Shown: in pieces, positions 25,701 to 36,212 of the stretch
Layout of the letters: the number at the start of each line of letters is the position of its first letter
Numbering within the stretch: position 1 is the stretch's first letter
Assembly: GCA_030248215.1 (NCBI GenBank)
Contig: JASANG010001881.1
Location: 372,001-436,000 of the forward strand
Direction: 5' to 3'
Source: Enoplolaimus lenunculus
Taxonomy: Eukaryota > Nematoda > Enoplea > Enoplida > Thoracostomopsidae
Length of the DNA stretch: 64,000 nt
The notes under the pieces: model-generated
Seen by the model: the letters and a program-made list of their open reading frames with translations, nothing else
Told to the model about the DNA's origin: nothing
Databases searched by the model: none
Position numbers and translations under genes: made by a program

Positions 25701-27774
25701 GGACACTGACGGACTTCGGCGGGCATCGCCGCACGACAAGAATAGCGCCATCCTCAGGATGGCAGGTTATGGTCCGTGTATTTTTGTTGCTTTTAAGTGC
25801 CATACGGTGTCGTAAGGCCTCATGCGGCATCTCAAACGCTTTTATTAATAAATTTTTTAATTTGTGGGCCGTCATCCTGTGCCGGACGGCATCACCATTA
25901 GGGTTGCGTTATACTTGACGTCTGGCGCAGTCAGTCCGTCACCGTGCGTCAACGGCGTCGTACGGGTGACGGAAGACGCCGTGCGAATGACGGAAGACGC
26001 CGTGCGAATGACGGAAGACACCGTGCGAATGACGGACGGCGCCGTACGTCTACAAAAGTATAACGCAACCCTGAGTTTGTTGGGCTAAAAAGTGGAAATA
26101 TTTGAAAATTCCGACATTGTTGTTTTTCGAATACCATTGAAATGTTTTTTGTATTTTAGCAAAAATTCAATTCACAACATCACTGTACAGATGCTGATTC
26201 GGCTCCGAATTTGGTGTTCGTTATCCGGAATCAATCTTTTCCGGTTCCGGCGTCTAATTATATTATTCAAATACCGTTCAGCCCGGTATGTTTCGCTTCC
26301 TAATTGACCGGTTTGCTATTGCATTGTGGGCGCATGGAGTAAGCATGCGCTGGAAGAGATGGAAACGGAGACTCTGGTGGGTCTAAGAGATTGAAACGCT
26401 TAGGTTTAGGTTTCGTGGGCGGGTCAGCATATTTAGCATAGGCCAGATTGTGCAATATTTAGTTGCACTTAATATATATACAAATATATAAATATATAGC
26501 AGTCAGAATTACGACCGCGTCTCTACCAAACGCATAGGTCTTTGACATTGGCTTGGTTGCGGTACACACCGGATGGATTCGGACGGCATTAAAATAGTCA
26601 AAAGGATATCGCCTTTGGAATTGAGAACCTGCTTTTGGATCCAGAGTGGTCCATTATTAAGGAGGATTGGTGGGAACCCCATACATAGTACATCAAATGT
26701 ATTTCGTTTATAGAAAATATTTTCTAAACAAATTGTAAATAATGCAATAACTCTAGCAATACCTTGGACTAAACTGCCTTAAGCCCTATTCACACGTGCA
26801 AATTTTGATGCGAGAACTTGCAGATGCCGATTGCACGCAAAACGTGCATTTTTTTATCAATTAATTTCGCGAACTTGCATGGTGGTTAACACATTTGAAC
26901 TAAATTTGCAGCTATGATTTTTAATGAATTATATTTACAACAGCAATTTTTTCAAACGGGGTTTTGGACAAAACTTACAAGCGCAAGTTGCAGCTGCAAG
27001 TCTGGCAGAAAAAACTTGCACGTGTGAATAGGACTTTAATCTTTAGCAAATTGTTTTCACATTTATTGTCAAAATTAGTATTTTTTAACATTAATTCTGC
27101 AATTAGTTTTTGTGTGCGCTCAGAATTGCACTACTTTCGGTCAATGTTGCTTTATTAAGACTGCCGTTATCCACGAGAGTATAACAGAATGTGATTAAGG
27201 TTTAGACCAACGTTTTGGTTAGACTTAAGCTTAACCTTCAGCTTTGTTCTAAACATACTTTCAGCTTTATTCTTTGCACCAAGGTGTAAGCTTACGCATA
27301 GGATTATGCTTATGATACTGTGGCCAATGTAAAGAACAGGGGCGGAACGGTATCATAAGCGTATTCCTAAGACTAAGCCTAAGCCTAAGCAGAGCAAAAA
27401 ATTAGTCTATAGCTTAAGCTTACACTATTGCAGTCCCACAGAAACACGTTCCGCCTATGATCTTTACATGGACCGATACTGTTGTGCCTCTAATTGTATT
27501 AACATTGGCTTGTTGTGATAAACTGAAGCTTACATGCTTACAGACTGCGACGATATGTACTCTTGGGATAAAACCCGGTCCCAACGATACAACCGACACC
27601 ATAATTCTTGGCGACCCATGGATTCGAAGTTGGTATCATGTCTTTGATTTTGGACATGAACGAATCGGCATTGCTCCAATTTACAACAGTTGTTTGTCAA
27701 ATTTCAAAGTGAATACTCGAACTAAATTTTGTATACTAATTTTGCTTGCATGCATCAACATTATCTTATTATAA
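19750..27774 (+). CDS. GPI-anchored-like pepsin-family (A1) protein, probable pseudoprotease
   Basis: Nine exons (19750-19823, 21034-21127, 21652-21796, 22357-22475, 23158-23363, 23977-24105, 25016-25175, 26160-26285, 27544-27774) join in phase to 427 residues. A signal peptide opens it. The bilobal A1 fold is readable: YTIKVTIGSPPQSFELLFDTTS with first catalytic Asp77, a flap FGSDYVGGVVSEDNLT, FDGILSAG, GELILGGQD, then RAVINTTSPYIWVPED where the second catalytic Asp is Asn275, and ILGDPWIRSWYHVFDF near the end. Both DTG motifs have lost Gly (DTTS, NTTS) and the flap Tyr is Phe. Asp215-type loss normally abolishes proteolysis, as in some pregnancy-associated glycoproteins, so I infer a binding or structural role. 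The C-terminus FCILILLACINIILL is hydrophobic with no cytoplasmic tail, which suits a GPI signal. Confidence 0.92.
19966..20180. mobile_element. MITE, CACTGCAAAAAATGGCGAGTC family
   Basis: Ends CACTGCGAAAAAAGGTTAGTC and ACTCACCATTTTTTCGCAGT, with internal GAGTCGAATTTGACTC and TTTGTGTAGTTAGGAAAAGCC as in the copy at 19337. Lies in the first intron of the pepsin-family gene. Confidence 0.8.
20650..20926 (+). mobile_element. TTAA-ended element carrying a tRNA-Gly-like segment
   Basis: Begins TTAACCCCTTCTCACATTGAG and ends CATGTGAGAAAGGGTTAA, so TTAA bounds CCCTTTCTCAC inverted repeats, a piggyBac-like layout. Inside are a hairpin AGTTGCCTGTAGGCAACT, the conserved core GAGCCCCCTCGGGCTCGAGC, an A box TAGCTGAGTGG (20811-20821) and a B box GGAGTTCGAATCC (about 20859-20871). 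The copy at 48010-48280 is the same subtype in reverse. Confidence 0.8.
22565..22680. mobile_element. Partial GGCCAATGTTACTTTTAGGG-family MITE
   Basis: Left end GGCCAATGTTAGTTTTAGGG is present, followed by repeated GCCTAAGCCTAAGC, but no matching right end is found. Intronic in the pepsin-family gene. Confidence 0.55.
24666..24936 (+). mobile_element. TTAA-type element carrying a tRNA-Gly-like segment
   Basis: Ends TTTAAACCCTTTCACTCATAG and CATGTGAGAAAGGGTTAA. The inner tRNA-like part (about 24820-24890) has A box TAGCTCTGTGG, the stretch ACGCCTCCCACCCGTGAGAC typical of tRNA-Gly(CCC), and B box GGTTCGAATCT. Intronic in the pepsin-family gene. Same subtype as 38387 and 46043. Confidence 0.82.
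25903..26075. mobile_element. GC-rich MITE, TTAGGGTTGCGTTATACTT family, with 21-bp internal repeats
   Basis: Ends TTAGGGTTGCGTTATACTT and AAAGTATAACGCAACCCT are inverted repeats, like PIF/Harbinger-type ends. The interior is built from CGTC/GACG words and holds about four units of TGACGGAAGACGCCGTGCGAA (21 bp). Relatives: 40813-40938, 52157-52298, 63212-63300 and fragments near 53463 and 60255. Confidence 0.75.
26779..27039. mobile_element. TTAA-ended MITE, CCCTATTCACACGTGCAA family
   Basis: Starts TTAAGCCCTATTCACACGTG and ends CACGTGTGAATAGGACTTTAA. TTAA at both ends suggests a piggyBac-like target site. The interior repeats GCAAGTT/AACTTGC words. Single copy seen in this window. Confidence 0.7.
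27322..27474. mobile_element. hAT-type MITE, GGCCAATGTAAAGAACAGGGG family
   Basis: Ends GGCCAATGTAAAGAACAGGG and TGATCTTTACATGGACC. Perfect 8-bp duplication GATACTGT before and after. Lies in the last intron of the pepsin-family gene, ending 69 bp before the last exon. Confidence 0.9.
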
Positions 27775-27852
27775 AATGTATAACAGAAATATTTTAAATT
27801 TGACAGCTTTGCAAATTTAGCTTGCAGTTTCAAACTTTTTTGCTTTAATCCG

Positions 27853-28553
27853 CACTGTAAATTCCAATGAGTTGATTATATTGTAGTGACCCAAATAAGA
27901 GGGGAACTGATATTTATTTGGCCTCTCCAGAGGGTACCCCTCTTGTTATTCGGTTACGGACTGTTATTTATTTTTAACCCACGCTCCGCCGCCCTTCGCT
28001 ATTAATATTTATCCGGTACTCGAATTATCCGTTGAATCAAACGTTTATTTGTCTGGTGTCAATGGCTTGAGCGATAATACAAGATTACACTTAAGAATGT
28101 ACCTTCAAAATTTATGTACGCTTTAAAGTATCGAACTGAAATTATTTGGTCCTGGAGTCATTTATGCGCTACAATTAGGGTTAATTGACATTTGTGGACT
28201 CTAATTAGGGCTTAGGGACTCTTTCCGCTTACGGACTATTATTAGGGATACGGACTCCTGTTGATTCGGACTCAAAATGGAGACCCGATCTTATTACCGC
28301 CCCCCTCTTATTCGGGTCAATACAGTACTCAATTCAGCTAGGGAGATAGTTATGTCTAAATTAATATCAGTAAACATTAAGTCACTTCAGTTGAGTTGAT
28401 TCTCACGTTAAGTTGAGTTGACGCTGAGTGAGTTGGTTAATCAGTTCAGAAAGAATTGAATCTACTCAAAATTCTGAGTTCTGATAGTCCTAACTCAGAC
28501 TGAGTGGATTCAACTCATCCTGAGATAAAATCAACTCTCTGAAATTTACAGTA
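27853..28553. mobile_element. CACTGTAAATTCCAATGAGTTGA element split by a second element
   Basis: The outer element begins CACTGTAAATTCCAATGAG and ends CTGAAATTTACAGTA, with internal GAGTTGATT/AATCAACTC words. It is interrupted after GAGTTGATTA and resumes at CTCAATTCAGC, which are joined in the intact copy at 42377. So the outer copy is older. Confidence 0.8.
27879..28325. mobile_element. TGACCCGAATAAG-family element, full copy
   Basis: Inverted ends TATTGTAGTGACCCAAATAAG and CTTATTCGGGTCAATACAG, flanked by TA on each side, about 447 bp. No transposase frame. Inserted in the element at 27853-28553. Confidence 0.8.
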
Positions 28554-29250
28554 CGGACACTAAAAGAGATTCCACTGAAAGAAGTCGAAATTTGCTGCAA
28601 ATTTATAATCATCGACCATATTCACTCAAGTGTGTGTAGTACTTAGCACCAATCTGTGTCCATTTTCCACCACAGTGTGCAACAAGATATATTCTGTGTA
28701 CAAAAGAAGATGCTCAGGGCAACGTGGTGTTTTTGGCCTAACGCTAAACCCAATTATTTTGAGGCGTCATTTTACGGATTTTTTTCAATTTCACACGTTT
28801 AAATATTACCCTGTAAATGTTCACTCTGTTTTACTTTTAAAATTCATTGCGAATTCTACGTTTCAAAAATCAACTTCCCTTTAAATAAACAGAAGTCGAC
28901 CAAAAACACAACGACCGGTGGTACATTTTTTAAAACAGAATTCTTACTGCGTTGCACAAATTTGTAAGAGGAATCGTCGACACTGGGTATAATTTATGCA
29001 AATTTTGAACTCAACGATGGCGAGCCCAAGTATTCAACTTTGGATTCAAGTTACCCCAGCGCTGTGTGAAGTTTCTGTCCCGCATCTGTGGGAATTCGCT
29101 TGTTTGAGAACCGAATACTGTCTGTTGATAAGCGGATGCACAGTTAAGCATACGGCTGTCTGTTAAAATTGTGTACTGATAATCCAAGTTTCAATCTAAC
29201 CTTTGGTTCTCGAACAAGCGAACTGCAGAAAATGAAGATCTGATCAGTGT

Positions 29251-29472
29251 AGTCTGCAAAAAATGGCGAATCAAATTGACTCTCTTCGAAATTTACTTTT
29301 CCGGACTACACAAACTGCGTCAATTTCGTCTTCGCCTGAGTCACATTCGACTCACCCGAGTCGCTCTGTGAGTCGAATCTGACTCTGGCGGAGTCGAATT
29401 GTGACTTAGTTTGTGTAGTCCCGAAAAGCCTATTTTGGAGATAATCAATTTGACTCGCCATTTTTTGCAGTG
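29251..29472. mobile_element. TA-flanked MITE, CACTGCAAAAAATGGCGAGTC family
   Basis: Ends GTCTGCAAAAAATGGCGAATC and GACTCGCCATTTTTTGCAGTG, TA on both sides, with the usual inner GAGTCGAATCTGACTC palindrome. Confidence 0.82.
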
Positions 29473-30900
29473 TAATATTAACACCAAAATTGTGCTAAAT
29501 TTCGAAACTCACTGTTCGTTAGTAACACGATTCATTGCCAGCTGGTGATAGCTGCTGAGATGCTTTTGAAGAAACAGGCACTGGTCAGTTTCCTCAATTA
29601 TCTATAGCACCTATCATCAGCTAGCGATAGCTTTTGAAGCAAATGCGAAATGCAGCGTAAGCAAACGTACTGCAATGGGCGGAGTGGATTAAAAATTGTT
29701 TACAATTTTATCACAAATCTACAGGTTTAATTAACATTGCAAACCTGTTTTCAATTGGAGATGGGCTATCAAAGATGTCTTATTTTCCTGCCAACACAAT
29801 TGAGGCGGCGTGCAAATATTCACCGGGTTTTCTAAAATATTAAAGAAAAAATAGCGGATGTATGGAATTTTTTAAAATTTTAAATCAACTTTGTAATTTT
29901 TAATTTATTTTGAACAGAACGTAAAAATAACAAAATTTTCGTTATTTCTATAACCAAAACGGAAATAAACACCGAGTTTTTATCGGAAACGGATATCCGG
30001 TTAAATATTACACCATAGTTATAAGTACTTAAGAATTGTGGAGAATATTGCCTTTCAAAGCAGAAAAAGTGGAACTTGGGAAGATTTTTCGCATTCATGT
30101 TACAGATTAATAAATGCAATTAGAATAATTTTTCATTGCTGTACATCTGATGAAATGAAATGACCAAAATAAGCAAAATTAAGATTAAAACATTAATTTT
30201 TGCCATTTATAAGGTTTTAAAATAAATTTATTGAGTTTATTACAAGACAATTACAGGCAAGCTGAAAGTTCAAATATTTCCTCAAAGTTTAAAAACATAT
30301 TGACTGATACAATTATTGAAAGCACAGAAAACTGACTGAAATTTTGAATGAAATCTTCCATACTCAGTAAGGACCAGGGGGTGTAAACGAATAGTAAAAA
30401 TAATGGAAACGGAAACGAAAAACAGATATTGAAGTATAAAAGTTTTAAAAATGTTTCAGTTTTCTGTCAACATAATTCAGGCGTGCATATTTATTTATTG
30501 ATTTTTTAAATATTAACGAAAAATGACAGATACATCGAAATTAAATTTTTAAGATTTTGGATGAATTTTGTATCTTTTTTCATTTCCAACATTTGTAGCA
30601 TATCTGTAATGAAAAATTGCGAGATATATAAGCGATTTTTACAACTAATTTTGAACGTAAAAATAACACATTTTCTATTATTTCTATAACCTAAACGGGA
30701 CGCGGAAAAGCAACCGATTTTTACCGGAAACAGAAAAGGATATCCGCTTAAACAGTGCCAGGGACCCAAATACCACAGGACGTTGATATTTAATTTTATC
30801 AGTGGTGGATTACCTCTGTTGCTATTTGGTTATTAAAGGTTTATTTGGGCAGTTCCAATATTAAATATTATTTTGTTAAATAATTGAAAAACTAAAAATG

Positions 30901-32613
30901 TTAAATTTTAACAAAAATCGTCGATATCAAAGCCGGAATCAAGCACAACGCTCCGGTTGCTGCTCCAAGCATAACGCTTGATTTTCCTTTTGTTGTTGTT
31001 GATAAGTGCGTTGTCGTTGTTGTTTTTGCTGTTGTTGTTGTTTTTGTTGTTGTTGTCGTTGTTGTTTTTGCTGTTGTTGTTGTTGTCGTCGTCGTCGGTT
31101 TTTCAGTTGTTGCTGTTGTCGTTTTTGATGTTGTCACTGGTGTTGTCGTAGATGTTGTTGTTGTTGTTGCTGATGTTGTCGTTGTTGCTGTTGTTGTTGG
31201 TTCTGTTGTTTGAGTTGTTGCCAATTTTGTAGTTGAATTGCGGATAACGGACATGGGAACACCTGTTTTTGTACCAGAAGTTTCCGTTTTATATCCGGTT
31301 GTTGCGTTTTGATTGTCCTGTAGCCCGTTTCGACGATAATTGATGTAATCGTTGTTATGTTTGGCCTGAAATATACACATAAAGCGTGATATATATCTTT
31401 ATATGTGTGTGTTTGTGTGTGCCCGTGTGTATAATATGGATTGGTGTATATAGAACTGAAACAAGATATTTGCTCCAAAATTATTGGTCGTAGAACCTAA
31501 AACAAGCTTTATTTGTTGCAGTCACAGTTGTTTAGGTTATCCAGAACAATTGGCGTCTACATCAATCAGTTGCCAATGGGGTTAAGAGCTGAGATGCATT
31601 TTCAGACTTTGGTGGACAAAAATGGAAAAAAATGCGCTTTAAGCTGATTCGTAATTGTTTTAAAGCTGTTTCTTCAACAGCGAGTTGAAACACCGAAAAG
31701 TTCTAATTTGTTGCATAGGAAGCATGACCAATGTCACTTTTAGGGCCGTACCTGTAGATTAACTATACGCCAGAAGTTAAGCCTAAAGCTTTGAAAAAAG
31801 TGTAAAGCTAAGAGCCTAAGCCTGAGCAAAAAATATAATCTAAATTTAAAGCCTGTAGACCCGGTAGAAAAACGGCATGGCTATAAAAGTAACGGCCTAT
31901 GTAAAGATCAGGGGCGGAACAATTTTCTGTGGGACTCCAATAGAGTAAGCTTAAGCTTTAGACAAACTTTTTTGCTTAGCTTAAGCTTATGCTTAGGCTT
32001 AGGCTTAGGAATATGCTAATAATACTGTTCGCCCCTGTTCTTTACATTGGCCAAAGTAACAACAGCTGATCGCTGGCAATACGATTTTTAATTCTATAGA
32101 AACAATTTATACAGACTGAAACAAACTGTTTCCGAGTTTGTACTGAAGAAATATTTAAAGGAATTTTGATTAAACACACCTAACCCAAATCGAAAATATT
32201 TTATTCTGCATATATTTAATTTTGATTATTTACCAAAAACAAGCCAAACTAAAACTAGGCTTAGTTTTACCCCCTCTTTTAGGCATATCACACAAATCTA
32301 AAACAAAGGCACAACGGCCTTTTAGGCCTACCATAGACTGGGCTTAAATTTAGGGTTACACTTAAGCATTTATACGCTTAGACGTAGATTCGCGATTTAG
32401 GTTTAGGCTAAGGCTTAGATTTTAACTTCGAGTTCAGGTCAATATTTTATTAGGTAACAGAATTGAAGTTTAGGAGTTCCCACTTGCTTAGGGACCAGAA
32501 ATTAGCAAAAAATATTCTCCATAATCTTTGATATTTTAACGTCATTTGTTAAATGTATAACTGTTATTACTTACCCTGGCATCGCGATTGCTATATCTGA
32601 AATTGTAATCCAT
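30901..32613 (-). CDS. Small Thr-rich protein with hydrophobic C-terminal tail
   Basis: Two exons in phase: 32613-32575 (MDYNFRYSNRDAR) and 31365-30901, 167 residues. The second exon has an N-glycosylation-like site, then about 80 residues that are mostly Thr with Lys and Ala, a mucin-like O-glycosylation target, then LGAATGALCLIPALISTIFV and stop, like a GPI signal or tail anchor. No signal peptide is seen if the ATG at 32613 is the start; the short exon could instead be internal to a longer gene, perhaps the SEA gene upstream on this strand, though its exon phase does not fit that exon directly. An AATAAA lies at 30845-30840. The ACA repeat makes the length prone to change. Confidence 0.55.
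31726..31897. mobile_element. GGCCMATGTTACTTTTAGGG-family MITE, joined to the next one
   Basis: Left end GACCAATGTCACTTTTAGGG; right end reads CTATAAAAGTAAC directly before the next MITE at 31894. The interior has AAGCCTAAAGC words. Confidence 0.65.
31894..32052. mobile_element. hAT-type MITE, GGCCCATGTAAAGA family
   Basis: Ends GGCCTATGTAAAGATCAGGG and CCCTGTTCTTTACATTGGCC. Perfect 8-bp duplication AAAGTAAC; the left copy of that duplication lies in the terminal repeat of the neighbouring MITE, so this one inserted into it. Confidence 0.88.
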
Positions 32614-32641
32614 TTTAGAAATATATAGAATTAGAAAATTT

Positions 32642-32805
32642 AGCCAATGCATAGAACAAAGACGTAACAGTAGTATAACTATATTCTTTAGCCTAAGACT
32701 AAGTGTAAGAATGAGATTGGTTAAGCAAAACATTAATCTAAAGCTTAAGCCAGCTTTATTGCAGTCGTACAGAAATACGTTCCGCCTCTGCTGTTTACAT
32801 GGGCC
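32642..32805. mobile_element. GGCCCATGTATAGAAC-family MITE
   Basis: Degraded ends AGCCAATGCATAGAACAAAG and CCTCTGCTGTTTACATGGGCC with TTAAGCTTTAG-type interior. Ends 29 bp upstream of the proposed ATG exon of the Thr-rich gene. Confidence 0.65.
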
Positions 32806-35435
32806 TATTTTATTGAATGAAACTTTTAGGAATTGCGCTTCAATGTTAAGTGTTTCGGCTGCATTTTTTCTAAACAGAATGTTCCCAGTTGCATACTCTT
32901 GTCTTTGTGATCAGCCACTCGTCGACAAGCCAACCTATGAAAACATGCGTGATATTTGTTTACCTCGACGCTTCTGTCGCAACAGTCAGAATAACGGAAA
33001 CCAGCAAAATTGTTAGTATCTTCATGATTGAACGGTTTATCGTGACAAAATATATTATTTATTATTTAAATTTAAAACGTTAAGCCAAGATTTTCATAAG
33101 CCGGTTTATTCTTAAATGCCTACTAATTGTTCAATTGACCTTCAGACATCCCGAAATTTTCGATAAATAACAATCCCGGATATTTCTAAATCAGTTCGGC
33201 TTTAAGCAGGTTAAGCTTGCATCGAGAAAGCTATTAAGGATTTTTAACTTTTGAAAATTTCACGCTGGTTTTCTAATGAATTTAACAATTTAGCATTTGC
33301 TAATTTGTGTATCTTTTCGGGAAGAACGGGACGGACATGAAAATGTCGGGTGATCAAAATTCCTTGCAAGCGCCGTACTTTTGATATCATCGACCGGTCC
33401 TATCAATTGTGACTAGCACATTTGATAAGAGACCTTGTATCACATTTATCAGCGATCGTCTGATAGATACGGTGACTGGATCGAACCGCGGACCGGTCCG
33501 TCACGGACCGACCTTGGAACGAACAGAACCGCAGCATTGAATGGTCCGGACCGCCGAGTTATTTTCGGACCGGTCCAGTCCGGCACACATTACTGGACGC
33601 AAGTCTGAGATTGCCATTATTAACCAAGAAATGGTAACAAACGCCAAACTTTTGGGTTCTTAATAAATCATCAATTTGGTTGCAATATTTGCAATAAAAG
33701 CAAAAATTTTTGTTGCAAAAATGTCACAACGCAACTAAAAAAATTTTATTGAGCAAAATATGAACGAAATCTACACAATTTTCTACTTAAAAGTATAGAG
33801 ATATTGATTTGAAGATGCATCAGCTGGAACAGCGCTCAAAATACGCATATGGGACGTTCTCGCTTTTATTGTATACATTTCTCAGCTCAGTGTCTGCCAG
33901 TTGCTATTCCAGCGTTTAGCTGCCATGTGTAATATCCGAAACTAAATTTAATATTTGCTATACACATTTGAGAATACGACTGCAAACTGTATGCAGTTTG
34001 ATAGAAAATTTAAATAATAAATAAATATTTTGCCTATTTTTCCAATAACTCTTATCGGTGTTATAAATTTCTGGTATAATATTTCAAAGTCTAAAAGTAA
34101 AATTCATAATCAGACCTGAACTGTATAGCATGCAGCGACGTAGTGGATAGGGTTTACTGCAAATAGATGTCTCCAAAATTACGGAAATTTCAAAATTACT
34201 ATGTTGGTTAACTCAAAAATAACCAATTTACTTAAAAAGATTACAAAAATTCTCTCACTCGCTTGTATTAACAACAATTTAATGTTATTCAAAATGAAAC
34301 CTTGACTACGCCTGGTGGTACGCATCCAATTAACCATCTTTACTTAATTTATTGCTTAGCACGTGAGATTGTGAAATATTCAACTAAAACAATGCATAAC
34401 GTCGTCTATTGTTCTAAATGTTTTGTCTAAAATGTTTAGTAAAGTTTTCAATGATTCGGCGTTTTGGCAATTAAATATTAAACAATAGAAACTTTCGACC
34501 TATACTAAATAAAATAGGGTTTGGCTTACTTAGCTAAAGCTTAAACCTAATCATAATCTTAAGCCTAAGCCTAAGATTTCCATTATTGATGTATCCCTGA
34601 TTGTCAATGAACATACCACTGTTTTAATATCCTAACTTTGTATTAAGCCCCCATTCGCAGGTAACACGGGACGAAAACATTACTTAAAAGCGTAATATTT
34701 GAACACAATAATAAGTACGATCAATGTTATTTTTAGGGCCGTCTGTAGATTCACCTAAACCAATTCCTAAGCATAAGCCTATAAGCGTCAGCGTAAGGTT
34801 AAACTTAAATCAAACTTCGATCCTAAGCCTAAACTTTAGTCTAAACGTGGAAACTAGTCTTACAATCAATATACATTAACGGTGCCACACCGATTAAATG
34901 TTGCAGTGCAGTATAGAATCCTTTGTCTCACGAATTTAGCAACGGGATTTATATAGCGGACTACTGGTTTGCTGTGCCTACGAATTCTGGTTAATATTCC
35001 ACCCTTGGACAAATCATTGAGATGCGTTCAACGGTTCGCTGTAGCTTTCCGAGACCCTTTAGAATTGGAACTTTTTAAGGCTCATTCGTGGTTTGAGTTA
35101 TTTGATAACATTACGTCTTCACCAACCAATCCCTTTCGAAATAGGAATTAAGCCGTTTGAACTGCTTAGCTGACCCTGGGAAATTTTGCCATTAAAACAC
35201 TGACAATTATTTGTTCATAAACATTTTTTGTTTTTAGTTTAAGCCTAAAACTAAGACATTATCCAAAGCCTAATCTTAAGTCTAAGCATACCGTCTATGC
35301 TGGCTTTTTTAAAACAATTGAGTAAGATTAGCAGTCTTTAGCCAAAAGATACTGAAGTTGATGCAATTGGTTCGAATTAATCAAATTATTATTACTAAAT
35401 TGATTCGTTGGCGTGTTTTATCTTGTTTAAAGGTC

Positions 35436-35597
35436 GGTCCATGTAAAGGCCACGGGCCGAACGCTTTTCTGTGGCACTGTAACAGAGTAAACTTAAGCTT
35501 TAGACTATTTTTTGCTTGGCTTACGCTTAGACTTTGGCTTAAAAATATGCTAATTTTTACGCTAAGGCTTAGGCTTCTCGTGTTCTTTACATTGGCC
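35436..35597. mobile_element. hAT-type MITE, GGCCCATGTAAAGA family
   Basis: Ends GGTCCATGTAAAGGCCACGG and TGTTCTTTACATTGGCC; flanks AAAGGTC and AAAGGGTC are an imperfect duplication. Confidence 0.75.
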
Positions 35598-35799
35598 AAA
35601 AGGGTCGATCGTAAACTGCACAATTCAGTATGCACAAATGAACCCATTCCTGCATACGGTATTCTATGAGCAATTCTGTGCAAACTGTGTGCACGCGAAA
35701 TAATTAACACTGCGCAAGTCAGGAATTAAAATGCAAATGTAAAATTAGGCCTTACAGCTGAATTCAAAAATATTCAAATGAGAAATGGTCAAAAGTTTC

Positions 35800-36066
35800 A
35801 TGACCCCAAACCCCATTTTGAGTCCCAATTAATAGAGTCCTTAAACCCTTGTTAGAGTCCATAAATGTCTATTATCCCTAATTGTAGCGCATAAATGACT
35901 CCATGGCCAAATAAAGGTGAGTTCAAAACTTTAAAGCGTGCTTGTACTATTGTGTATAAAACAGAGAAATAAACAGCATAGAACAGCAATTGACACTATA
36001 TAATTTTTGTCGAGATGCTGTTGGGGGGGCCACGGCCGGGGCAGCCCCCATGGATTCGCCACTGTT
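35800..36066 (-). mobile_element. TGACCCGAATAAG-family copy (reverse) and a second element end
   Basis: 35800-36000 is a reverse copy of the element at 27879, missing its left part. It runs into 36012-36066, where GGGGGGGCCACGGCCGGGG and GGATTCGCCACTG look like the end of a CAGTGGCGAATCC-type hAT element. Confidence 0.5.
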
Positions 36067-36212
36067 TAGGGGTGTAAAGGTTTCTGGTGAGTCTATAAAA
36101 GGGTGGGTTTAGATTCTAGATTACATTTTTTGCTTAGGCTTAGGCTTAGTTTTAGGCTTAGGATTAGGAATACGCTTAATCTACTGTTACGCCACTTAAA
36201 GTAACATTGGCC
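36064..36212. mobile_element. Left-truncated GGCCMATGTTACTTTTAGGG-family MITE
   Basis: Right end GCCACTTAAAGTAACATTGGCC and interior GGGTTTAGATTCTAGATT match the copy at 2767. The left end starts at TTTAGGGGTG, cut by the neighbouring element end. Confidence 0.7.

Larger units (their letters stand above)
27775..30900. other. Convergent intergenic region, repeats
   Basis: Between the ends of the pepsin-family gene (plus) and the Thr-rich gene (minus). Holds a nested element pair (27853-28553), a CACTG MITE (29251-29472) and paired ACGGAAAC/GGATATCCG text at 29940-30010 and 30660-30740. A short open stretch near 28985-29075 is not convincing as an exon. Confidence 0.55.

Noticed and set aside
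25633-26137. Open frames with VRMTEDA and LPSFARR repeats
   Set aside because: These come from the 21-bp repeats inside a MITE read on both strands; the region is an intron of the pepsin-family gene.
28970-29080. Plus-strand motif GIVDTG as a pepsin active site
   Set aside because: The frame stops a few residues later and the flanking residues do not fit the A1 family; chance match.
31134-31478. Gln-rich minus frame over the ACA repeat
   Set aside because: The repeat reads as poly-Gln in one frame and poly-Thr in another. Only the Thr frame runs on to a hydrophobic tail and a stop and fits the exon border.
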